Source: Fragaria x ananassa
Lineage: Eukaryota; Streptophyta; Magnoliopsida; Rosales; Rosaceae
Reading direction: 5' to 3'
Length of the DNA stretch: 64,000 nt
Assembly: GCA_034370585.1 (NCBI GenBank)
Contig: CP139756.1
Span: 4,900,501-4,964,500, forward strand
Under the pieces are notes generated by a model that saw only the letters and a program-made list of their open reading frames with translations, made no database searches and was not told the origin of the DNA. Positions 10,945-22,203 of this stretch are shown piece by piece (position 1 is the first letter of the stretch; every line of letters starts with the position of its first letter). The position numbers were made by a program, and so were the translations under genes.

Positions 10945-11315
10945 GAGCAACTTTAACTGATTTTATTTTAACTTTTAGCTATTTTAGAGAGCGTATTTAG
11001 CTTTTTTAGATGTTTTAGGAGTTTTAGCAGGCTAGCTAAACTTAAGCTATTATAACTTTTAGTTATCTCGCTAGCTATATTTAGCTAACGAGATAACTCA
11101 AATGTGGCTAGCTATAATTTATTATATTCATTTTAAGTGATATATAAATACATTTAAATTATTTAATATTTATTTGAAAAATAATATTAATATAATGTTA
11201 GCTAAAATAGAGAGCATTGATGCATACATATTTTTAAAGTGGCTAGTCAAAATAACATTTTAGCTAATTTGACGAAAATTTAATTCAAATATGGTTAGCA
11301 TTGTTAAAGATGTTC
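10945..11315. mobile_element. MITE, family A (PIF/Harbinger-like, TTA duplication)
   Basis: The left end reads GAGCAACTTTAAC and the right end, read inward, GAACATCTTTAAC: inverted repeats of about 13 bases with three mismatches. TTA lies directly outside both ends (10942-10944, 11316-11318), and a TTA/TAA duplication is typical of PIF/Harbinger elements. The interior is A+T-rich with repeated TTTTAGCTA-like motifs and no open frame. Two more copies of this family are nested together at 61278-62069. Confidence 0.8.
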
Positions 11316-11318
11316 TTA

Positions 11319-11731
11319 CAAGTTCACTAACGGAGTCATAAATATGTAACTCGAATACTATAACCAGCATTTCGTTAGTCGAACTCATAACTTCTCGTTC
11401 ATAAACAGAAGACTACATCAGTAGACCAAAATCATAATTATATATATATTTTTTTGAAAGGGGGTTTGGAACCAAATAAATATATCTTCGTTGTTCAGAG
11501 TTGTCATTAGAAGCTTACCGTAAATCGAAACTCCAATACCGTGATTAATTGGGCGGGTCAAATGCGGGGTTTGGCGGGTTAGGGCCCAAAAATTTGGCGC
11601 TGATCAACTTACCAATTGGTACAGCAGCAACCGTCGGATCTGAGTCAACGTCTGCTTGATCGATATTACATTCCTTTTCTTGTTCAATTTCGCTGAATTA
11701 GAATTAGATTGAATTTGAGAAAAATTGAAGA
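11319..11731. other. Promoter region of the DPMS1 gene; nothing specific recognised
   Basis: A+T-rich up to about 11540, then more mixed sequence. No clear TATA box, as is common for housekeeping genes. Confidence 0.35.
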
Positions 11732-13559
11732 ATGGAGAAGACGAAGAACAAGTACAGTATCCTAGTCCCAACCTACAACGAGCGCCTCAACATCGCCCTC
11801 CTCGTCTACCTCGTCTTCAAGCATCTCCGGTAATCAATCTCCTTCCCCCCAATTTCTCCGTAATTTGAATCCCTAAAATTGAAAGTCCAGGAAAACGGTG
11901 ACGTATTGAATTTGTTTTTTGTTTTGTTTTGTTTTGGGGATTAGGGATGTTGACTTTGAGATAATCATTGTAGACGATGGATCGCCTGACGGGACTCAGC
12001 AGGTGGTTCAGCAATTGCAGGACCTCTACGGTCAGGATCGCATCGTGAGTAGTTTCGGTTCGAAATTCAAGGACCTAAAACTGTTATGGATTCTGATTTT
12101 AGGGTTTGATTTGGTGTTTGTTTTGACGTGTTGCAGCTGCTGAGAGCTAGACCGAAGAAGCTTGGGTTGGGTGAGTGTGGTGCATGGATGATTTGGACTT
12201 GCCAAATGAAATCTAGATGATGTACATTGTGATTAGGATGTGGTAAAAATAGTTTCGGTGTTTGCGATTTTCAGGAACGGCTTACATTCATGGATTGAAG
12301 CATGCCTCTGGGGATTTTGTTGTGATAATGGATGCGGATTTGTCGCATCATGTAAGCTTACTATATCTTAAGGACCATCATCATAATATGTCTTCCTTGG
12401 ATATGCTTAGTTTCGTTGAATCTGTTAAGGGTTCGCTGCCGGATAGCTGTATTTCAATCTATCTTTCTGGATATTAGCAATGGAGAGGGTGATAGCTGTT
12501 GCCTGTGTATGTTAGTATAGAATGTAATTTCATCAACACTTAGCAGTAGCCAGAAATTTTTCGGGTAAATTTTGAGATTTGAGTTATTTCATTTGGTTGA
12601 TCAGTATATCATCTTCATGGCACTATTTTAAAGAACTCGATCATGGAATTTGAAGCACTGTCCCTTTAATAATCAGGGAGCAGAATCACAGTACTAGTGT
12701 TTTCCTCTGATCATATATAATTTCATCAGCATCTCACAATCACCGTTTTATTCATTTAATCTGTTTGAATTCTTGTGGTGCAGCCAAAGTATTTGCCAAG
12801 CTTCATCAAGTAAGAACAATATCATATCACATGCTTTACTTGCTATACCATACTGCCTCTACTATCTTGAAATGTTTCTAAAACTACTTATGGCATGTTT
12901 ATTAGGAAACAATTGGAGACTAATGCTAGTATAGTTACCGGAACCCGTTATGTTAAAGGTGGGGGTGTACATGGGTGGAATCTTATGCGCAAACTAACTA
13001 GTAGAGGAGCCAATGTACTTGCACAGACGCTTTTATGGCCTGGTGTATCAGACTTGACAGGATCTTTCAGGTACTGAGTTAATTATTGCATTGAGATATG
13101 AGGAAAATGACAGTATAGGACTCAGATTGTTGTGCTTCTTTTGTAGGCTTTATAAAAAATCAGCTCTTGAAGATATCATTAGTTCATGTGTCAGCAAGGG
13201 ATATGTATTTCAGATGGAAATGATAGTTCGGGCTTCTAGAAAAGGCTACCATATTGAAGAGGTAGATAAATTTACATCATACATGTTTTTCGTACTTTGG
13301 TTTCTGGTTGAAATCAATAGTTCTATGATCTTGAAGCACAGTTTGCATCGGCTGTATTGCTTGCTTGATTGATTTCATTATTTCACATTTGTGTTTCAAA
13401 ATAGTGGCATTCTCACTGTTCCTGCTCCTTTTGCCTACCTGTACCCATCTGCAGGTTCCAATCACTTTTGTTGACAGAGTATATGGAATTTCAAAGCTTG
13501 GTGGTTCTGAAATTGTTGAATATCTGAAAGGCCTTGCCTATCTTCTTGTTACAACATGA
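11732..13559 (+). CDS. DPMS1: Dolichol-phosphate mannosyltransferase catalytic subunit
   Basis: Transfers mannose from GDP-mannose to dolichol phosphate at the ER; the product feeds N-glycosylation, GPI anchors and O-mannosylation. Eight exons: 11732..11829, 11945..12044, 12137..12170, 12275..12351, 12784..12809, 12906..13070, 13147..13261 and 13455..13559. All have GT-AG borders and give 239 residues, close to other plant DPM1 proteins. The GT-A family-2 fold is plain: YSILVPTYNERLNI at the N-terminus, IIIVDDGSPDG (nucleotide site, D43-D44), the metal-binding D97-A-D99 in MDADLSHHPKYLP, then GTRYVKGGGVHGW and SDLTGSFRLY. The end VDRVYGISKLGGSEIVEYLKG is also typical. There is no C-terminal membrane span, as in plants and mammals, where other subunits anchor the enzyme. 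Confidence 0.95.
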
Positions 13560-13929
13560 GATGCATTACTACGCAGTTCACTGCCATCAGCATTCATAGT
13601 GAGAGCATTTGTAATCGTTTTGAGTTACTTCTATCCCGTTGGGTTATGACTTGGATACTCAATTAAGGCCATCTTAAATGGTTTTCATAGTTATATATGA
13701 GTTGCTAGTGATAAATCTTTGAAAGTACACCTCGTGCTCCTGTGCTCCATTGTTATAGCGCATACAAAAGAGCAAATATGTCGACGATCTTGCTAACTAG
13801 AACTGAGAACGTGAAGAAATCCCGGGCTTCAGCAAACAGCTATTTGATTACCATCATCGGTGTCATTAGACTCCATTGAAACAAAACACAACAGAACACA
13901 AACTGAAGAGATCTTTTGATGTAGACGTT
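13560..13929. other. 3' flank of DPMS1; nothing else recognised
   Basis: Probably the DPMS1 3' UTR followed by unremarkable sequence leading to the phosphatase fragment. Confidence 0.35.
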
Positions 13930-14165
13930 AGTTTAAAAATGAAAGGATTCAAGATTGTTAAGGAATTTCGCACCACGAAAACAGAGCGATCTCCCTCTAA
14001 ACAGTATCGTTCCTGCGGCGTCGAGTACTCCGCCGTAGTATTGAGCAATGTGTGATCCGGATCAAGCACCAAGTGAAGCTTCTTGAGTAGCAGCAACTCC
14101 TTAGTTATAAGACCCAGTAACCCAGCAACAAGTTCACCCAAAGAACCTTTCTTTTCTGTTTCCAA
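13930..14165 (-). pseudogene. Fragment of an FCP1/CPL-type RNA polymerase II CTD phosphatase
   Basis: The minus-strand frame contains LLLLKKLHLVLDPDHTLLNT and then TPQERYCLEGD, which follows the start of the FCP1 catalytic domain of plant CPL3/CPL4-type phosphatases. There the aspartyl-phosphate motif is D-L-D-H-T; here it is D-P-D-H-T. These enzymes remove phosphate from the polymerase II C-terminal domain. Only this short segment is recognisable: after about 60 residues similarity fades, and the rest of the catalytic domain and the BRCT domain are absent. A stop codon lies just upstream of the frame's first Met. It is most likely a relic copy. Confidence 0.55.
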
Positions 14166-14330
14166 GACCTAGAAATTGAAGATGACCCATTAGTATTCAC
14201 CAAGATGGATTTTGTCGTCAAAATATCCGAAGAAGAGTCTCCGGCTGATTCCGAAGAGTCAGAAGACCCCGATGACGACGAGAGAAGAGTACGAGTTTAT
14301 TCTTATTTATTTTTAAAAGGTAGACCCCCG

Positions 14331-14591
14331 CCTGCATAAGGTCCACCACACCGGTCACCGCCTAGCCATGTTTTTGTCTTGCTTTTGAAGCATGACTAAT
14401 GTTGCTCGTAATGGCAGAGATAGAGTAAGAGTAAAACTGAAAAAAGCAGGACAAAAATAGAATTGTTGGACTTAAATAGCAATTTGTTAGGTGAAGCACC
14501 TCTCATAAATCCACTTCCATTACGTGTCACACATATTAATATGGGCCGGATCAGCCTGCCTAAGGCCCACCACACTAGGAACCGCCTAGCC
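14331..14591 (+). repeat. Duplicated 37-bp GC-rich motif
   Basis: The segments 14331-14367 and 14555-14591 both start CCTGC.TAAGG.CCACCACA and end ACCGCCTAGCC, and match at about 31 of 37 positions. ATGGGCCGG also occurs twice nearby (about 14541 and 14619). The GC-rich blocks stand out from the surroundings. Possibly remains of an unknown element in the promoter region of the RING-CH gene. Confidence 0.5.
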
Positions 14592-14921
14592 CGTATAAAC
14601 CCACTTCGCCTGTTAATATGGGCCGGGTCATACCCACCCGTATTTGCTGGAGCTCGCTGAGAGAGTAGGTTGTACTAGTAATCACTAATCAAAACGCTTC
14701 TGCAACCCACCGAATTTTCATGATTCATTTTCTTCGCCGCTTTCTTTCCCCCCTTCTTATCCAAAATGCAAAGACTGTGACTTTTATTCCAAATCCCCAA
14801 CATCAAAACCGCCAATTTAATCCCTCAATCTTCACCATTCTTCTCTCACTTTCCGAAATCCATACCAGATTCTTCCTCACCTGAAAATTCCAATTCGATT
14901 AGGAAGCTTTAGAATTGTGAG

Positions 14922-16372
14922 ATGAGCAGAAACAACGAGACTTCAAATTCCGACGAGCCTCCTGACCTCGAGAAGCAGCAGCAGCAGCAGCCTGACGGCG
15001 CCGCTGAGGCGGTTACCTCAATTCCCGATTCTTCTGCCGCGCCGCCGCTGCTGAACGTCTTCGTTTCGCAACCACCGCCTCCTGTCTCCGCCGCATCCAA
15101 CGCCAATCCGTCAAAGGAGGCTAAGGGGCAGCACTCGAGAAGCTCCAGTGCTCATGAACAATGCAGGTAAGAGTCTTCAACATTATGCACTGGTGATGAT
15201 TTTCATTGCGATTTGTAGAGGAGTGTTGTGGTTGGTGTGCAGAGTGTGTCAGCAGGATAAAGATGAAGCTTTGATTGATCTGGGATGCCATTGTCGAGGT
15301 GGACTTGCGAAAGCACACAGATCATGTATAGACACTTGGTTTCGGAGCAAAGGATCCAACAAATGCGAGATTTGCCAGTAATTCACTCTCAGTATTTGAC
15401 TCATAACCTGTGTAAAAATTACAAGTCACATTGTAATGTCAATTTTTTTTTTTTAAATGCAGAGGAGTAGCTAGCAATGTGCCGTCTCCAGAATCCCAGC
15501 CAACTGTATGTGATTTGTTCCCTTGGGTTCTATGTATAGGCTTTTCCCTTCAAGTCATGACCATGATAATGATTTACATGGGTTGAAGTACTGATCTTAC
15601 AGGAACAGAAAGTAGTATGTTTGTATCGAAAATAATAATGTTTGAATAGGAGGATGTATTAGAGAATGATGTTGTTGTAGAGATGAGATTATGATTTAAT
15701 TAAATACAAGTGGATTTATAAGCATTTTGTTGTTTGAAGCTGGATTCTCCCAAAGTCTCAATATCCAAAATGTTACTGGTATCTATGTTACTGGTATCTA
15801 AGCTGTTTTTAGTTTCAAACTTTAGCTTTCTTGTGTGAGTGTGTCATTATCCCGTTATCCGTTCTTACTAAGTCTCGTGCATTTGGTGTAACAGACAAAT
15901 TATTGGGTTTGGAGAATTGAAACAACCTATCGATCGCAAAATCAAGACCGCGTAAGATTGTAGTGTGTTTTATGAGCACGGTTATTTGTGTGATGATTTT
16001 GCTTGTGCTGTTCTTTGTTGCAGGGCTGTATGAACCCCCTTTGGGTGGCATTCTCAATCCTCATAGGTGGTCTGCTGTTGGATGTGCTAATATCTACCAC
16101 CCTTGGCATCTCTGCTGTCCCCATTAACATTATCATTGGTATGCTTTTACCTCTTAAGTGTTACCAAGTGGATCTTGCATCACTTTTATTTGTTCCATAT
16201 ACAGGTGTTTTCTGATATTAAAGGTTAATTATAAATAGGTGTTATTGTGGTCCTTGGGCTTGGAACTGTACTGAGACTTGCCTTGGCGTTTTGCCGTGAA
16301 TGGAGTACGAGAAGTGTTGTACAGCGAGTGGAAACACAGAGAGTGCCTCTTGGCTACCGTCCTGGTCTTTAG
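14922..16372 (+). CDS. RING-CH (MARCH-type) membrane E3 ubiquitin ligase
   Basis: Six exons: 14922..15166, 15243..15377, 15463..15505, 15895..15951, 16024..16138 and 16239..16372, giving 242 residues. The N-terminal 80 residues are polar, with a run of glutamines (CAG/CAA codons) and prolines. The RING-CH (C4HC3) finger spans residues 81-126 with all eight zinc ligands: C81, C84, C97, C99, H107, C110, C123 and C126. The histidine in the fifth position defines the CH type. Two hydrophobic helices follow (PLWVAFSILIGGLLLDVLIS and INIIIGVIVVLGLGTVLRLA), so the protein should sit in an endomembrane with the finger in the cytosol and recruit an E2 enzyme. Targets are unknown. The intron after ICQ and the short tail ending GYRPGL are typical of the plant family. 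Confidence 0.88.
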
Positions 16373-17359
16373 GTAAAAACCTCTTTAGGTACAAACCTGT
16401 AAATAACAATAAGATGTAGGAGTAGAAGAACTTTACTTTATCTTGAAATCTATATGATGCTCAGCTTGTTGTTTTCTCTGTTTGCCAACTTGTGTTGATT
16501 GCCTCATATACCAAATGTACCTTGAATACAAAGAGATCTGGGTTGAAATAACTTTCTTACTTCGGGGTAAATGGTAGTTAGTGGTTACTGTTCTTGTTCA
16601 TGTTTCAACTTTACTGTTACTGGGGTGAGGGGACCGGCGTTGAGATGTGATAGGGTTTAAACGAGACTTGCTTTCTTCTTCGGGGAAGACAAGTCATGTG
16701 CGACTGCGCCGGAGAATCTAACTTTGTAAAAAGTGGCAGAACATTGTTTAGGCCTTCGTGCCCTTTTTTCAACGTGCTGTTTTCTAATCACTAAACGTGG
16801 GACTCTGTGACCATTGAACAAAAGCAGAGGAAAAGATGCATAATCCTCAATTCTGCCTAAACTTGTCGATTACCTCACGTTTTAATTTGGTGGTCATTCT
16901 CTCGTCAATTGAAGATTAGTGAAATTGAAATATTAAGAAAATGGGAGGCAAACAGAAACGTTTAGTTAGGTGACATTGAGAAAGAGGAATGGAACCGATG
17001 TTACGATTGAGAAGTAGACATATTGACAGTGCTATTTGTCGTTCATTGTTTAATTCTGATCTCGTGAATCTCATACCTAGTCTTTTGGTTATGACTCAAA
17101 TCATGTTGTTATCAGTATGAGGACTCACAAAGTCTAGAGCTCGAATATCATCGTGTTTTTGTCTTGACATATGGTCATTCAAAATCGAAGAACAAACCCT
17201 GAGGTTCAATGATGGACATAGAATTGTAACCTTTGTAGGACTAAATGTAACATGATTCGCATGGACAATTCTAGGTGAATTTCCCTGGGCGTAAATAGGA
17301 GCCAGAGGTAACTCGCGAGAAATTCTTCTATTGCCCAACGGTGACTATTTGGATTTGGA
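16373..17359. other. Intergenic; nothing recognised
   Basis: The first few hundred bases are probably the RING-CH gene 3' UTR. The rest shows no gene, RNA or element ends. Confidence 0.4.
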
Positions 17360-17762
17360 GAAATTTTTCAATATTTTCAAAGGATCACGTGGCAGTTTGA
17401 CGTGATCCCTCATTCCATTTAAATTTTGACATGTGGATTTTCATGATGAAAAACAATTTTAGCGATTTTACAAAAGACCATTTTGGGTTTCTTGTTGATT
17501 TTTTAAATCCTAACCCCTAAACTCTATACCCTAAACCTATACCCTAACTATATATCCTATACCCTAACCCCTAACCCCTAAACCCTATACCCTAAACCCT
17601 AGACCAGACTCATAAAAAACCCAAGACTGTCATTTCAAAAAATATAGACAACTTTAGTTTATATTTTAGTCGTAACAAATCTACGTGTTAAAATTTAATT
17701 GGGAATGAAGGATCACGCCAGACTGACACGTGGTGTCGGTGAGCATTTAAAAATTTCTTTCT
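17360..17762. mobile_element. Long-inverted-repeat MITE with telomere-like core
   Basis: The left arm (from about 17360) and the right arm (ending about 17762) are inverted copies over at least 90 bases. Left reads CACGTGGCAGTTTGACGTGA and the inverted right arm CACGTGTCAGTCTGGCGTGA; both continue into TCATTCC and an ATTTAAATTTT-like stretch. The core from 17508 to 17604 is a degenerate CCCTAAA/CCCTATA repeat. There is no open frame. A target duplication is not clear, so the superfamily is uncertain; long inverted ends would suit a Mutator-like element. Confidence 0.65.
17508..17604 (+). repeat. Degenerate telomere-like (CCCTAAA)n repeat
   Basis: About a dozen units of CCCTAAA, CCCTATA and CCCTAAC in tandem. 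Perfect plant telomere repeats are CCCTAAA; here they are mixed, so this is an interstitial, amplified or decayed array and not a telomere. It lies inside the inverted-repeat element. Confidence 0.75.
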
Positions 17763-17828
17763 GATCAGATGACAGCAACACGTGTCACACGTCAAACCGC
17801 AGTGGCACGTGTCTCCCCTCGACACGTG
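17727..17828. promoter_or_regulatory. G-box cluster upstream of the NAC gene
   Basis: Four CACGTG palindromes at 17727, 17779, 17806 and 17823, and a fifth at 17386. Several have the extended form ACACGTGTC. Such sites bind bZIP and bHLH factors and act as ABA- or stress-response elements when clustered. They lie 320-425 bases upstream of the NAC start codon. The copies at 17386 and 17727 belong to the arms of the inverted-repeat element; the other three lie outside it. Confidence 0.65.
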
Positions 17829-18149
17829 TCCACCTTAATCGAGAACATGTAACGGGATCTCGTGCGCCGCATTCACACAGAGTCAGGTGTATCCTCCAAT
17901 CAAAACCTAGTCAGCTCACAGTCAAGTAAAACCGAAGCACATAAGCAGCTGAGTGATACAGGAAGCTGCGCACGTTCTTCCGAAGCGAAAAAGAGAGAAA
18001 GAGAGAGAGAGAAGGGAGTTGAAATTACCAAACTGTCAGTGAGGAGGAGCCTAAACCAAGCAGGAGGTTTACTCCAATCATCCGGCCGTGCCTTTTTTCT
18101 CTCGTTTTTAGGGTTTTCAAAAAAGTAGTGAAATTGGGAAAGTGAATCG

Positions 18150-21100
18150 ATGGCGGTGTTGTCTATGGAGTCGCTGCCGCTTGGATTCCGGTTCCGGCCG
18201 ACGGACGAGGAGCTCATCAACCACTACCTGCGTCTCAAGATCAACGGCCGTCATTCCGAGGTCCAAGTCATCCCCGATATCGACATCTGTAAATGGGAGC
18301 CCTGGGATTTGCCTAGTACTAATTTCTTCCCCTCCTTCTTTATCTCGATTACAATTTATAATTTGTGAATAAGAATATCTGATTTGGATGGGCTTCGAAT
18401 TTTCCTTTATTCGCTTCGTCACTATGAATATTTCTCACCTAGATTCTTTGCTTAATTCGTCGTATGAGAATCAAATACTATAGATAAATATAGTTGCTGT
18501 TAGTTTTGGAATTTCGGAGTTTGAAAATGGTTTTGATTGGCTCGGTTTGAATTTGACTCTATTCCATGGATGATTCCTCTCTATTTTGGGCTAGATTCTT
18601 TCCTTGAATACTATGTTAAGTCGGTAGCTGTAGAAATTTGTGATCTTTTCGTAAAGATTGTAGCCGTACTAGTCTGATTTGTGATGTTTCTGTGCAGAGC
18701 TGTCGATGATAAAGTCGGATGATCAAGAATGGTTCTTCTTCTGTCCGCGTGACAGGAAGTATCCGAATGGTCATCGTTCCAACAGAGCTACTGATGATGG
18801 CTATTGGAAGGCGACCGGGAAGGACCGCACGATTAAGTCACGCCAGTTCAAGTCTGCTGCGAATAGCACAGGCTTGGTTGGGATGAAGAAGACGTTGGTT
18901 TTCTACAGAGGCCGTGCTCCCAAGGGCGAGCGCACCAGCTGGATCATGCATGAGTATCGTCCTACTCAGAAGGAGCTTGATGGTACCGCTCCTGGCCAGG
19001 TACTACCTGCTAATGCTTGTCTTGGTCGCCAATCCTTTGTGTATATACTTGGTAGTTGTTGGATTAGGAAATAGTGTGTCCTGGAAGTGATGTGGATTTA
19101 TTCTCTTTCTGAAAATGCTTTAATGTCTCTATGTTGCAGTGTGCCTATGTTCTGTGTCGCCTGTTCCATAAACCAGAGGAGAAGGCTGAAGTTCTGAAGT
19201 ATGATGAAGTAGACCAGCCTGGCTTATCTCCTACCACCTCTCCTGATGAGACATCCTCAGATGTAGTTCAGGAATCACCTACTCCAGATATGAAAGGTGG
19301 AAAGGAATCAGAAGGTATATCGAAGTGGAATGACAGTTTTGACCACATGACCCCTGATACTGTGACTATGCCACCTATTGACAGTTATATGGCTTCTGAT
19401 GTGGAAGTCTATGGACCAGAAGAAACAATCTTTTCGGTAAGTGATTCTTAACTGTGTTTTTGTTATGTAATTTATCCTATTCCTTTGTGCCTGTATGCCT
19501 ATATCTATACACAAGTTTACATATAACTGATTTCATGCTTCTCACTACACGGACATTGTCATCTGCAGGGAGAAATGGGCTTCTTTGAGCCCACATTTGA
19601 GTGCAAAATCTTCTCACCATTGCATACACCATTCGATGCAGAACTGGATTATGTTGGTTCGCCTCTTGAGTTTGGCAATCATAGCAATGGATCGTACTTT
19701 CAGGATGGCACATGTGAACAGGATGTATACCTCCCAGAGGTGTTTGATGAGGTTGGCAATAAAAATTATGAAAGCTCTCTCGAGGAGAGTCAGAAGAACT
19801 TGGTTGTGGGCGGTGAGGCCTATCTATCTGATTCATTCATGTTGCAAGACATACCACCAGAAAACCCGTGGCTGAATGGTGAATGGGGTTACACAGACGC
19901 CAAAGCGGCCCAGGTATGAGTCAATTAATACTTTTCTTTCTTCTTGTTTCTTGTAACCCACAGTTTCGTTAGATTTGATTGTTTTCCTGTCTAACCTACA
20001 TACAATACTTAATATTGAACATCTAGACTTTGGAATTTATCAGGCTACTTTGATTGCTATATAGAGATGAAATATGATTAAACCTGTTTCTTTGTTGTTA
20101 ACCAAGCATAATCTGGACACTGGAGCTCGTGGCTTGTCCAATGAGCAGTTTGATACTGAGGATCTGCTACGGAAAACCTCATTTGGTGCTTGCCAAGCTG
20201 AAGCTCCAGCATCTCTTTATGACCATAAGCCTGCCTTGGAAAATATTGGTTATTCTGGTTACTCATATCCTGATTCTGCTGTGTCAAGTATTTTGGATGG
20301 ACCTACCCGTTTGAATGATGTGGATAACCATAGCAGTGATCAAGTTGGTGGACCTAAAATCAAATTCAGGTCCCGCCTTCCTCAAGAACGACCAAATTCG
20401 AACTTTGTGGATCAGGGTTCAGCCAACAGAAGACTTCGTTTAGCAGTTAGTAACCATACAAGGGTTTCAAACCACAGCAAAGAAGAAGATGAAGGACATT
20501 CAACTATCACTGAGGTAAAAGTCTTTGAGAAGCCAATTGGATAAATCTCTTCGTATGCATTTATTTGATTCTGATTGTTCCATGCAGGCCAGAGAAGCTG
20601 GACAGAGTACTTCTGATGAATGGGAGAAAGTTCATGCAATAGATGATGAGGAAGAAGTAACCAGTAGGGATTACTCTGTTAACAATGATTACGATCTTGG
20701 TGGTAAAAATGGAATTAGTTGTGAGACCAACCAACCTCCAGAGCCATCAAACTCAGGCAAACCCGTATCTCGTGGCATGGCTAGAAGAATCCGCTTGGCG
20801 GTGAATGGTTCACCTGGGTCAGTTGCCAATAGTAATGCGAGTGATACAAAGTATGGGCAAGAAGACAAAGTGAAATCTAGTATTACTGAGGTAAGGATTA
20901 TTTGTGAACCCAGACAGGCATTCCCAGTTATATGCTTGAATCAGATTTTAAACAGAGTAGTATTGTTCCATGCAGGCCGGCGAAACCACAGAGGAAACTC
21001 CTCGCCTCAACGAGCAGGAGGTAAAGTGTCATCCAATGAGGTTGGACGCGAACCAGAAAATTGCTGAAGAACCCTCAACTACCTTGGTTGACGAGAACAA

Positions 21101-21296
21101 GAAAACCACTGAAGAAGCCGCAACAAAGACCAGGTCAAGGACCGGAGGGGATGATAATTTGTTACACAGCGGCCATATTGGGATGTCAGTGCCATCTAAA
21201 AATCGTCGCCTGAATACTGTGTTCATCATTACAGTTGGGATCCCCTTAGTTCTAACCATGTTCGTAGCTTTTAGTGGAATATGGATATCCCATTAG
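18150..21296 (+). CDS. Membrane-tethered NAC transcription factor (NTL type)
   Basis: Seven exons: 18150..18315, 18698..18999, 19140..19436, 19569..19913, 20107..20514, 20588..20890 and 20976..21296, giving 713 residues. The NAC domain fills residues 8-170 with all five subdomains: PLGFRFRPTDEELINHYL, FFFCPRDRKYPNG, SNRATDDGYWKATGKDR, GMKKTLVFYRGRAPKGERTS and YVLCRLFHK. One hydrophobic helix at about 688-710 (FIITVGIPLVLTMFVAFSGI) ends the protein, three residues from the C-terminus. Such NAC proteins are held in the ER or plasma membrane and released by proteolysis under stress. The middle is a long acidic regulatory region. The exon 5 acceptor (AAG, not CAG) is my weakest call but keeps phase. 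Five G-boxes upstream fit stress or ABA control. Confidence 0.9.
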
Positions 21297-22203
21297 ACCT
21301 CGACGTTGCAAGGAAAGTGGCAGGCAGCATAGGCCTTAGAGGTGGTTCGTTGCAGATTCTCATGTACAACTTCATTTGAAGCAGGTGTATCAGGACAAGT
21401 TGCATTGTCATTTGCGTGCATATACATATATTAGTTATGACTGGTTAGAAACCCGTTGTGTGTTAGGATTTGGTCCGTGTTTATGTGTAAACCTTTGAGA
21501 GATGTCGCATATAATAGTAATAGAAGTGAATTGTTGTCTGTTCCTAGTTCGAGGGATTCATTTTCATCTCCCTCGATTGTTTTACACCCCAAGTAAATCA
21601 ATTTTCACCTTTTACTATAAGACTAACGTCACTGTAATCAGGGACTCAAAATTGTGGGATAAAACAGCGGCATCTTCTATTTTATGGAACAGACCGGTGA
21701 AGGTGGTATATAGGAAAGGTGGAAACAAACAGCACAAACATACAAAACCAGAGGTCATCAATCTGACAATCTCAGCAGTATTGGAGATATTATAGAAATA
21801 GAAATTACGAAGGGATACAGAGGATAAGGATTCAGAAAAGCCAAATCACCACCATTATTTTTTTTCTCTTTTTTCTTTGTTCTCTTTAAGCTTTGGTTTG
21901 GTGATGATAAATCTGAAATCCGAACGAGTCGTCTGTGGGGAGGCACACGTGTCACCCCCAACAGCTCTGGCACACTGGAAAGTCCTAGATAAAAACCCAA
22001 GTGGGGAGCTGTTGGCGCCGTGGTAGAAAGAACCCAAAACGTCATATACCAGATGACATGAGTCACCCAATTCCTCCTCTGATTTAGAATCTTCGAATAA
22101 CCGACCTAGTGTTTTGAGATAAAAAGGGACTCTTGGGTTTTGAGAGCTCAAGTTTTGGTGTAGGGTGAGGTGAAAAGACAAAGGAGAGATCAAACTAAGA
22201 AAG
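21297..22203. other. NAC 3' UTR and promoter of the small peptide gene
   Basis: The first ~200 bases are probably the NAC 3' UTR. Closer to 22204 there is one ACACGTGTCA G-box at about 21944 and a GATAAAAAGG TATA-like element near 22116. No other gene is seen. Confidence 0.4.

Noticed and set aside
17508..17604. True telomere or chromosome end
   Set aside because: The units are heterogeneous and the array lies inside a transposon-like inverted repeat between two ordinary genes.
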